From positions 13,502 to 39,185 of IMG/VR virus record IMGVR_UViG_3300000116_000059: a stretch of DNA of 25,684 nucleotides; one strand, written 5' to 3'. This document shows positions 1-6,069 of the stretch, piece by piece. Within the stretch, counting starts at the first letter, position 1. Each line of letters starts with the position of its first letter. The DNA is from a virus. Under the pieces are notes generated by a model that had not been told where the DNA came from, searched no databases, and saw only the letters and a program-made list of their open reading frames with translations. The translations under genes were made by a program, and so were the position numbers.

Positions 1-563
1 CGACCTGCCCAACCTGCTTCTGCTTCCCATGGCACAGCATTCTTAGGATATGTACGCTCTGCTAATACACGCCAGATGATAGGAACTTCATCCTCTGGTT
101 TAATAATAGCAATCAGACTGTTGTCAATCGTTCCTGCCATACAATCCTGTGCTGCATGCCATCCTTCATGGCGCATAACTTGCATAAGAATACCTGGTGT
201 GCCCATGTAGTCCTTATTCAGGAAGAAGTTGTTACTGACTGTGTGATAGACACCACGATGCATGGGTGGGAAATACTTACTATCAGCAAGAAATACATTC
301 ACACCAACTAGATTAAGTGAGTGCAACATATTATGAAACTCACCAGTAACACTAGTGAATTCTTCTGTGTTAGGATACTGTGATGAGATATCAAGCATCG
401 AGTATACTTTCTCGACATCATCAGTACACTCTCTCAAGAGCATACAACCCATAGCATCCATGCTATTGTATCCTTGAGTGATCTTATCTTCACCAGCATT
501 TACTGCTAGTCCATGTGCCATGCCAAACATTAGTCCAGCGAAGATTGCATTAAGTAGTTTCAT
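1..563 (-). CDS. Secreted HExxH putative metallopeptidase, 3' end outside window
   Basis: The reading frame is open from an ATG at 563 to the left edge, giving 187 residues without a stop. The first ~23 residues form a signal-peptide-like segment (MKLLNAIFAG, then a hydrophobic stretch ending near AVNA). Residues 131-136 read RHEGWH, an HExxH zinc-peptidase motif with His132, Glu133 and His136. A downstream PWEAEAGW segment (residues 178-185) offers Glu180 or Glu182 as a possible third zinc ligand, as in gluzincin-type peptidases. Start choice is supported by the signal peptide and by a 14-nt overlap with the upstream gene, typical of this genome. Substrate is unknown; a secreted protease acting on the host periplasm or envelope is inference. 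No family name is recognised, and the missing C-terminus prevents checking domain length. Confidence 0.7.
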   Translation of the reverse strand, partial: MKLLNAIFAGLMFGMAHGLAVNAGEDKITQGYNSMDAMGCMLLRECTDDVEKVYSMLDISSQYPNTEEFTSVTGEFHNMLHSLNLVGVNVFLADSKYFPPMHRGVYHTVSNNFFLNKDYMGTPGILMQVMRHEGWHAAQDCMAGTIDNSLIAIIKPEDEVPIIWRVLAERTYPKNAVPWEAEAGWAG

Positions 564-777
564 TTTGTTCATCAATAAATTGTTTACGAAATTCTTCGAC
601 TTGATCAATAACATCCTCAGAAAGAGGAGGTCCAGACTGAATAACTGGTGCAAGAAGTACAGCAGCGCCATCAGGTCTTTCAATACGCCAAACGCAGCGA
701 TTGCGTTCACACATGTCTACCATAAAGTCGAAGTACTTTTCCGCTTCTTCTAAAGTTACTCTAATAAATTCAGTCAT
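550..777 (-). CDS. Small conserved-looking protein, possible Phd/YefM-like fold
   Basis: This 75-aa protein begins at an ATG whose ATGA overlaps the stop of the upstream gene, which favours this start over an ATG 15 nt upstream and suggests translational coupling. The N-terminal half (MTEFIRVTLEEAEKYF, then a helix with VDMCERN, then VWRIERPDGAAVLLAP) follows the beta-helix-helix-beta-beta order and the G-x-A-VLL ending of YefM/Phd antitoxin N-terminal domains. The resemblance is weak and no toxin partner is adjacent, so the call is tentative. The C-terminal third is acidic and probably helical. Its 3' end overlaps the secreted HExxH gene by 14 nt, so the three left-edge genes look like one operon driven from the promoter at 987-1015. 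Confidence 0.6.
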   Translation of the reverse strand: MTEFIRVTLEEAEKYFDFMVDMCERNRCVWRIERPDGAAVLLAPVIQSGPPLSEDVIDQVEEFRKQFIDEQNETT

Positions 778-965
778 CGCACAGCAAAACAATAGGTAAT
801 CAAATCGTTATCAATAATCTCTTGAACCTCAGAGATTGTTTCGGCAAATCCTTCGGAACCTTCGTCATCGAACTTCCAGTGAACATCTTTTTCATATCCT
901 TCGTCATCAACCAGGGTCATTTTGCGTTTGGAGAAGTTTACGAAGATGTGTGAGAGGGTGTCCAT
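774..965 (-). CDS. Small acidic hypothetical protein
   Basis: This predicted 63-aa protein starts MDTLSHIFVNFSKRK. An in-frame GTG at 986 would add seven residues. However, the GTG abuts the -10 of the promoter at 987-1015, so it would lie at or upstream of the transcription start. The ATG at 965 has an AAGGA Shine-Dalgarno sequence three bases upstream and is preferred. The product is acidic (VDDEGYEKDV, FDDEGSEGF) with a predicted C-terminal helix and no signal peptide or membrane segment. I do not recognise the family. Its stop overlaps the start of the next gene as ATGA. Confidence 0.6.
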   Translation of the reverse strand: MDTLSHIFVNFSKRKMTLVDDEGYEKDVHWKFDDEGSEGFAETISEVQEIIDNDLITYCFAVR

Positions 966-986
966 AGATTCCTTGGTTACTCCCAC

Positions 987-1015
987 AGCATAGCACAGAT
1001 GTCAAGCGTTGTCAA
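987..1015 (-). promoter_or_regulatory. Sigma70-type promoter for the left-edge small genes
   Basis: On the minus strand TTGACA (1015-1010), 17 bases, then TATGCT (992-987). The -35 overlaps the gp5 stop codon. It would start transcripts near 980 and serve the two small ORFs and the secreted HExxH gene. The perfect -35 and 17-bp spacer suggest early expression, separate from late gp5. Confidence 0.65.
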
Positions 1016-3564
1016 TTCAAGAAAATTGCCTTGCCAGAAACCCTGACGACACCCTGAGAACTGATGTTTAGTGCAGCAAGGGCAGAGATAGTACCAACAG
1101 CACTCGCCTGGATCCTAAACAATCCTGCTGCAACATCAACATTGAATGCTCCAGTGGTGACACTACAGTTATATCCAGTAGCACCTGCAACATAACTTAC
1201 AGGACCAGAGGGGTTAGTGACACTATATCTAGGTACAGTGTCAGCACCGCCAGAACCAGGAATAAGAATAGAATCAATAGAACCTCTAACCGTATTAAAG
1301 ATTCCCGACTTAGCAGAAATTGGATTGCCAACTGGAAAGTTAATAAAGTGATATTCTGAGACAGTATTGAAATGAATTGCATTATTAGCATTCATCAAAA
1401 TATCTCCTCCAGAATAATTTTGATTCATACAACCATTTTCGTAACTTCCTCCTGCAATTTTATGTGCTTGAGCACCAAGTTCAATCTCAGATGATTGAAG
1501 AGCAAATTTAGCACCTGCTACATTGACATCAAGATCAGAACCAAAACAAAGAGTATGTTTTTGAATCCTATCATTTTCACTAGCACCTTTCTGGGGAGCA
1601 ACTTGTGGTGCTCCAGCAGCATTTAAGAAGAAACCACCACCAACTTCAAGATGACAATTTCCAGTAATTTTTAAATGATAGTCCCCTTCAACAGTAATTG
1701 TTTCTGTTCCATCAACGATCTCACATCGGTCACCATGAACTTCACTTGTATAATTGCCAGCATAAGAACTATGGTCGGCAACTAAATTACCACTGTCTCC
1801 AGTATTGGAGGTAGATTTCTTCTTATACTTTTGTAATCTTGACTCCAATTCTTCAGTAGAAAGATCTGGATTTTCTTCTCTTACTTTTTTCTGATACGTA
1901 TACTCTGCATACGTATTATTATTAAGAGATACTGAAGAGTGTGTAGTTCCATTAGTACTCTTTTTAATAGACGCTTGGCGACCAGGAGTTCCAACAAACA
2001 TCTCATAAGAACCATCAAGCATAGTTTTTGCTTGTGTTAAATATGGATCTGCTTGATTAATAATATTATCAATTAAACTTCCACCTGCACTAGAATCTCC
2101 ACATGCTCCTCTTTGCCTACCTCTAATATCATTAATTTTATCAAGTTCATCAGCACTACAATGAGTAACACCAAATAAAGGAAACCAACCAACGGTATCT
2201 AGACCACCATGTGCCTCACGATTACAACCAGATGAGAAGAATTTTAAGAAGAATGAAATGATTCCAGTGATACTTGTAATACCATTTTTAATTAAGTCTG
2301 TACCATCTTCAAAAATTTCACTACCTTTCTTCCATGCTTCAAGAATTTCTGTTGCTTGCTCTACGCCATCGACAATAGTAGATACAGTATCAACAATCTT
2401 TAACATTGTGTCGATGATGTTTTGAACTTGGCAAACAACACTATCAATAACTGCTTGAACACCTTGAAGCACCATCGATGCTTTATCAATAGCAGAATCT
2501 AAGAATCCATTAAGAATATCCAACAAAGAACCAATAGGATCACTGATATACCCAATCAGTTGCGAATCAATATTACAAAGAGAACTAAGGATTTGTGTAA
2601 TTGCAGACTGAATTGTAGTAAAAATAATATATGGTGCTCCAGTAGCACCACCTAAAAGATTTACTATAGACAACTGGTCTGCAAGATTAGATAACTGCTG
2701 TCGGATTGCAGCAACAACCTGTGCAAATACAGAACTTAAAAAGTTTTGTAATTTAGAAGTAAGAGATTGTGCGGTAATTAATTTACCAGTAATGATATCG
2801 ATAAAATCTCCATTCTCTGCTTTAACAAGATTGCCAGCAGTATCTGCAATATCTTCAATCAAATATGACAACTTATATTCTAATGTTTTCCATGGACCAC
2901 CGACACCATTTGCAGCAGGAATTGGTTTTTCTGGATTTCTAGGTTTCTGAGGATTGCCACTACTACCAGCGACTCCTGGCATAGTTCCGATATTTGAAGG
3001 TGATCCAACTCCTCCAGGTTCTGTAGTCTTCTGCCCAGGAACAGATACACTATTATTTTGTGGAGCGGGACGTATAAATGTAGGAGTTCCGTCAGGATTT
3101 CTGGCAACAGTATTAGTTTCACCAGGGGGAAGTGATGCAGGATTTGGAGCGACACCTGGTTCCATATTTTCACCAGTAAATGCAAATTGTTTTTTATCTC
3201 TGGTATCACCAGATTTATTAACACGCATTACCCCAATAACAATAGGCATCTGTGCAGACTCACCGTCCATAAAGAAACCCATGACAATAGCCCCAGGTTG
3301 CAATTGCCCAGAACTTTCACCTTGTCCATCATTACCTGCTTGAGAAGTATGTTGAAGTACAGTTGCCCATGGAAGATTATCAGTTGGCAAAGAATCTGTA
3401 GTTCCACCACGAACGTTTGTATAATATCCAAGCACACGAACTTTTACTCGACCCAACTCCATAGGATCTTCATTATCTTCTACCTCACCAACCCACCAAA
3501 AAAATCCATCTTTACCTACAAAATTTACTGTAGGTTCATTGATGATACCGTCAATGGTGTTCAT
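1012..3564 (-). CDS. gp5: Baseplate central spike protein gp5-like, without lysozyme domain
   Basis: This 850-aa protein resembles T4 gp5 in its two end domains. Residues ~15-115 look like the OB fold (FFWWVGEVEDNEDPMELGR, GRVKVRVLGYY, LPWATVLQHTSQ, PGAIVMGFFMDGESAQMPIVIG). Residues ~600-850 are a Gly/Asn/Val-rich repetitive beta segment typical of the trimeric spike needle. T4 gp5 (575 aa) has a lysozyme between them. Here that region is a Pro-rich linker (~130-225), a long amphipathic helical segment rich in I/L/V/Q (~228-440) with scattered cysteines, and a mixed region; no lysozyme motif is visible. Role: membrane-piercing spike at the tail tip. It follows the tRNA cluster and has its own late-type promoter at 3590-3597. 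Domain limits are by eye. Confidence 0.88.
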   Translation of the reverse strand: MNTIDGIINEPTVNFVGKDGFFWWVGEVEDNEDPMELGRVKVRVLGYYTNVRGGTTDSLPTDNLPWATVLQHTSQAGNDGQGESSGQLQPGAIVMGFFMDGESAQMPIVIGVMRVNKSGDTRDKKQFAFTGENMEPGVAPNPASLPPGETNTVARNPDGTPTFIRPAPQNNSVSVPGQKTTEPGGVGSPSNIGTMPGVAGSSGNPQKPRNPEKPIPAANGVGGPWKTLEYKLSYLIEDIADTAGNLVKAENGDFIDIITGKLITAQSLTSKLQNFLSSVFAQVVAAIRQQLSNLADQLSIVNLLGGATGAPYIIFTTIQSAITQILSSLCNIDSQLIGYISDPIGSLLDILNGFLDSAIDKASMVLQGVQAVIDSVVCQVQNIIDTMLKIVDTVSTIVDGVEQATEILEAWKKGSEIFEDGTDLIKNGITSITGIISFFLKFFSSGCNREAHGGLDTVGWFPLFGVTHCSADELDKINDIRGRQRGACGDSSAGGSLIDNIINQADPYLTQAKTMLDGSYEMFVGTPGRQASIKKSTNGTTHSSVSLNNNTYAEYTYQKKVREENPDLSTEELESRLQKYKKKSTSNTGDSGNLVADHSSYAGNYTSEVHGDRCEIVDGTETITVEGDYHLKITGNCHLEVGGGFFLNAAGAPQVAPQKGASENDRIQKHTLCFGSDLDVNVAGAKFALQSSEIELGAQAHKIAGGSYENGCMNQNYSGGDILMNANNAIHFNTVSEYHFINFPVGNPISAKSGIFNTVRGSIDSILIPGSGGADTVPRYSVTNPSGPVSYVAGATGYNCSVTTGAFNVDVAAGLFRIQASAVGTISALAALNISSQGVVRVSGKAIFLN

Positions 3565-3589
3565 TTCGTCTTAGACCTTATAACAAATT

Positions 3590-3597
3590 TATTTATG
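3590..3597 (-). promoter_or_regulatory. T4-type late promoter -10 for gp5
   Basis: CATAAATA on the minus strand matches the late consensus TATAAATA at seven of eight positions. It lies 26 nt upstream of the gp5 ATG and immediately after the tRNA-Val 3' end at 3599. That lets gp5 be transcribed late, independently of the cpeT-tRNA transcript. Confidence 0.6.
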
Positions 3598-3598
3598 A

Positions 3599-3670
3599 TG
3601 CTCGAAGAGGGGATCGAACCCCCGACAATCTCCGTGTAAAGGAGGTGCTCTACCGCTGAGCTATTCGAGC
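3599..3670 (-). tRNA. tRNA-Val (UAC)
   Basis: The minus strand folds into a full cloverleaf. The acceptor stem is GCTCGAA/TTCGAGC, the D stem GCTC/GAGC, and the T stem GGGGG/CCCCT with loop TTCGATC. The anticodon loop TTTACAC reads TAC. The first anticodon-stem pair is a C-A mismatch. The discriminator is A and no CCA is encoded. It is last of four tRNAs in transcription order and reads GUA codons. Confidence 0.92.
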
Positions 3671-3673
3671 GAA

Positions 3674-3745
3674 CTCCCAAGGCTGGATTTGAACCAGCGA
3701 CCAGCCGATTAACAGTCGGCGGCTCTGCCACTGAGCTACTTGGGA
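3674..3745 (-). tRNA. tRNA-Asn (GUU)
   Basis: All stems pair. The acceptor is TCCCAAG/CTTGGGA, the D stem GCTC/GAGC, the anticodon stem GCCGA/TCGGC with loop CTGTTAA, and the T stem GCTGG/CCAGC. Anticodon GTT, discriminator G, no encoded CCA. Only three bases separate it from tRNA-Val. Confidence 0.94.
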
Positions 3746-3767
3746 ATGATGGAACTTATAGGTCCAA

Positions 3768-3839
3768 AGCCTCTGACAAGATTTGAACTTGCGACCTGAG
3801 CTTTACAAAAGCCCTGCTCTACCACTGAGCTACGGAGGC
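3768..3839 (-). tRNA. tRNA-Thr (UGU)
   Basis: The minus strand forms a cloverleaf with anticodon stem GGGCT/AGCTC, loop TTTGTAA (anticodon TGT), D stem GCTC/GAGC and T stem GCAAG/CTTGT. The acceptor stem GCCTCCG/CAGAGGC has one C-A mismatch at the sixth pair. The discriminator is T and CCA is not encoded. It reads ACA, a codon favoured in AT-rich phage genes. Confidence 0.9.
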
Positions 3840-3842
3840 ATA

Positions 3843-3916
3843 CGGGATTGATGGGACTTGAACCCACGACTTCCTGCGTGACAGGCAGGCGCTCTAACCA
3901 ACTGAGCTACAACCCC
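3843..3916 (-). tRNA. tRNA-Asp (GUC)
   Basis: The acceptor stem is GGGGTTG/CAATCCC with one G-T pair. The anticodon stem is CCTGC/GCAGG with loop CTGTCAC, anticodon GTC. The discriminator is G as expected for Asp, and there is no encoded CCA. Its first ten bases overlap the 3' end of cpeT: the cpeT stop TAG is tRNA bases 8-10. It is first of the four tRNAs in transcription order. Confidence 0.94.
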
Positions 3917-4362
3917 ATACGAGTGAAACGATATAGTTCAGTACTACCCCATACCATTTTACCTGTTTCTAAATCAATACCACGATCACATGTATGTAAT
4001 TTGTCACCGTAGGCATGAATTTCAGAGATAACTTTATCTCCTCGATAACCAGTGCAACTATCACCAGCAAGTTGCCCGTGCCATGCTTCGCCATCGAATG
4101 TAAATAGTATATCACAATCTTCGTGTCTTGTCCAGTCTAAATGATAATTTTGAACAAGAACTTCGACATTTGATAACTCAACAAATTTATGATTCTTCTT
4201 TCTATATGGAAAATCGGGACCCTCACACCGTTTATAGTTACAGGATTGATAACCTTCCTCATGAAGTTTCCATATAATCTCTACAGAAACCCAATTAGTA
4301 GGATCTGACTGTGCTTGGTGTTTATTTGTCCAATGTCCAACTAAGTAATCTTGAAGTTTCAT
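3907..4362 (-). CDS. cpeT: CpeT/CpcT-like phycobiliprotein lyase homologue
   Basis: This 151-aa protein matches the CpeT/CpcT family in length and landmarks. The N-terminus is LQDYLVGHWTNKHQAQ (family: a short L-x-G-x-F/W-N-x-x-Q-A opening). A central FPYRKKNHKF corresponds to the PYRQR region. Near the end, GIDLETGKMVWGS followed by YRF matches the family's D-x-x-T-G-x-x-x-W-G and YRF ending. Host CpeT-type lyases attach bilin chromophores to phycobiliproteins, and cpeT is a known cyanophage auxiliary gene. Whether this copy still binds bilin cannot be judged from sequence. It has its own sigma70-type promoter at 4400-4428, and its stop codon lies inside tRNA-Asp, implying a shared cpeT-tRNA transcript. 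Confidence 0.78.
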   Translation of the reverse strand: MKLQDYLVGHWTNKHQAQSDPTNWVSVEIIWKLHEEGYQSCNYKRCEGPDFPYRKKNHKFVELSNVEVLVQNYHLDWTRHEDCDILFTFDGEAWHGQLAGDSCTGYRGDKVISEIHAYGDKLHTCDRGIDLETGKMVWGSTELYRFTRMGL

Positions 4363-4399
4363 AATAAAGCTTATAGGTTTTCTGAACCCTCACAGTGTT

Positions 4400-4428
4400 A
4401 TTCTAATGAAGATTTTGGTAAATGTCAA
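4400..4428 (-). promoter_or_regulatory. Sigma70-type promoter for cpeT and the tRNA cluster
   Basis: On the minus strand TTGACA (4428-4423), 17 bases, then TAGAAT (4405-4400). It sits in the 67-nt gap between cp12 and cpeT, with transcription expected to begin about 30 nt upstream of the cpeT ATG. The consensus -35, optimal spacer and near-consensus -10 suggest early use by host RNA polymerase. Confidence 0.8.
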
Positions 4429-4429
4429 G

Positions 4430-4657
4430 TCAATCTTCGTAGACTAAACATTCTGGTTCTGATGGGTTAGCATCACAATACAATTCTAATGGTGAGGGGT
4501 CATGATGATCACCTGCTTCAATCTCTGACTTATGGTGTTCAACATATTCTTCCAATTCATGTAGTTCCCCTTCAATATGACGCCTAGTCTGAGGTGAAAC
4601 TGTAGGGTCATTGAGGATTTCTACATCCTTCTTAATATGTTGCTCGATACTATCCAT
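4430..4657 (-). CDS. cp12: CP12-like Calvin-cycle inhibitor
   Basis: This 75-aa protein ends in LELYCDANPSEPECLVYED, the CP12 C-terminal signature with cysteines 61 and 70 flanking the acidic/proline loop and the terminal YED. CP12 bridges GAPDH and phosphoribulokinase and inactivates them under oxidising conditions. Cyanophage copies are thought to turn host carbon flux from the Calvin cycle towards the pentose phosphate pathway and nucleotide synthesis. The N-terminal part (residues 1-50) is helical and charged but has no cysteine, so the N-terminal disulphide of canonical CP12 is missing, and the central AWD_VEEL motif is not recognisable. The gene lies 26 nt after the hub gene. An AGGAG ribosome binding site precedes the ATG, and a late-like -10 lies at 4678-4685. 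Confidence 0.88.
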   Translation of the reverse strand: MDSIEQHIKKDVEILNDPTVSPQTRRHIEGELHELEEYVEHHKSEIEAGDHHDPSPLELYCDANPSEPECLVYED

Positions 4658-4677
4658 GATATCTCCTAGTGTATAAT

Positions 4678-4685
4678 TATTTATT
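4678..4685 (-). promoter_or_regulatory. Late-type -10 upstream of cp12
   Basis: AATAAATA on the minus strand differs from TATAAATA only at the first base. It lies 20 nt upstream of the cp12 ATG and overlaps the TAA stop of the hub gene. AT-richness makes chance matches possible, so confidence is moderate. Confidence 0.4.
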
Positions 4686-6069
4686 ATTGTATAGAATCCT
4701 TCAATAAAAGCAACTCTGTTGCCATGTTGTTATTAACAATTTTGTGAGATACTCCAGCAATTAAATATCTGCCACTATATCTTTTATCAATTTTTGTAGT
4801 CTTTCCACTTCTTGCTGTAGATGGAATTACAACCTCTATACCATATCCTGCATACAAATCTAGGTTTCCAGGAACAACAATTTGAAGTTTGACATTTTTA
4901 ATTGATTCAATTCTCATCCATTGATATGCTTGAAGTTCAACCAATTGTTCATAATTTTTTTGAGGATTTGTGCTATACTTAGGATCAAAGATTTGATTTG
5001 GTAGGATTGTATAACGAACTCTCTTAGGATAATCAATCATCTCTTGAATACCCTTATCCATCTGCTCAATAGGATTTTTATTTTTACCACCTTTAAGATG
5101 CGACATCTTACCCCAAGATTCTTTGATGGAATAACGATACGCATCAGCAGCTAAATCTGTACTTACCCCCATTTTTGATGATGATACAGTAACAGGATCT
5201 AAACCAATACTAAATCCAGACCACGTTCCATGCCTCAATCCCATCAAAAAGTTTTTTTCTTCTGGGAATGTAATAGACTCAATCTTAAATTGTTCTAAAA
5301 TTTTATTTTCTGCGGTATTTTTGGGTGTATATTCATACTTGTAAAGTCTTACCTTAGCAGATGATTCCGTTCCATTAGGATTGGTTTCAGTATCTGCACT
5401 TTGCTTATTAACATCATCAATCATCTGGTCAACTGATTTAAAATGATATCCTATTCTGTTTTCAAAAAATACATATCCACCTTGTAGATTTTTTCCTGGT
5501 GAGTTGTTTCTAATAGAACGATTGCACAACCAATAAATGCAATCAAATGGTCTCCAGTTTGGAATAATAAATTGATGTTTATTTAAACTTTGTTCTACAT
5601 ATACTCTTTTCTTGGAATTAAGATATAGATTACTTTTTATGATGGTTTCTATAATTTTCTTAGCACTGGTTTCTTTAAAAATTACTTCACTATTTCCAAA
5701 TACATTAGAGACTTCATTTCTAATATATTCATCAGATGTTAGATTTATAATGAATACGTCACTAGTCTGATTAATTTTTGAACGAGACTCAATATTATAT
5801 GCTCTCATAAAATAAGTATTATCATATACACTACCAGTAATACTAATCTTAAATAATTCAGATCCTGTAAATTGATTTATCAATCCAGCATTATCTTGAA
5901 TGACTAATTTTGCCTCAAGAGTAGCAGAACTAATGCTTTCATATAATTCAATACCAACTATAAATTCATTGATATCTGATGCTCCCTGAGCATTCTCTAA
6001 CAACTTTCCATCGCGGTATACTTGTACGCGAACCGATACTTCACCCGATTCTGCTCTGTTTAACGTCAT
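4684..6069 (-). CDS. Baseplate hub protein, probably gp27-like
   Basis: This 461-aa protein has no signal peptide or membrane segment. It opens with beta-rich sequence (VRVQVYRDGKLLENAQ, FIVGIELYESISSATLEAKLVIQD). A central element, HQFIIPNWRPFDCIYWLCNRS (split near residues 165-186), resembles hub proteins of the T4 gp27 and late-control-D type. The C-terminal third contains a PGNLDLYAGYGIEVVIPS segment and then KIDKRYSGRYLIAGVSHKI, a layout common in tail hub proteins. The hub would form the ring connecting tube and spike. Its ATGA start overlaps the stop of the preceding hydrolase gene, so it is coupled to the tail module. Assignment to gp27 rather than another hub protein rests on position and weak similarity. 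Confidence 0.6.
   Translation of the reverse strand: MTLNRAESGEVSVRVQVYRDGKLLENAQGASDINEFIVGIELYESISSATLEAKLVIQDNAGLINQFTGSELFKISITGSVYDNTYFMRAYNIESRSKINQTSDVFIINLTSDEYIRNEVSNVFGNSEVIFKETSAKKIIETIIKSNLYLNSKKRVYVEQSLNKHQFIIPNWRPFDCIYWLCNRSIRNNSPGKNLQGGYVFFENRIGYHFKSVDQMIDDVNKQSADTETNPNGTESSAKVRLYKYEYTPKNTAENKILEQFKIESITFPEEKNFLMGLRHGTWSGFSIGLDPVTVSSSKMGVSTDLAADAYRYSIKESWGKMSHLKGGKNKNPIEQMDKGIQEMIDYPKRVRYTILPNQIFDPKYSTNPQKNYEQLVELQAYQWMRIESIKNVKLQIVVPGNLDLYAGYGIEVVIPSTARSGKTTKIDKRYSGRYLIAGVSHKIVNNNMATELLLLKDSIQ

Noticed and set aside
2954-3639. Two plus-strand ORFs (129 and 150 aa) antisense to gp5
   Set aside because: They lie in the opposite frames of a clear 850-aa gene, are biased in composition as shadow frames are, and the second runs through the tRNA-Val gene.
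3843-3916. tRNA-Asp as a phage or prophage attachment site
   Set aside because: No integrase gene or direct repeat of the tRNA 3' end is present in the window, and T4-like cyanophages are lytic.
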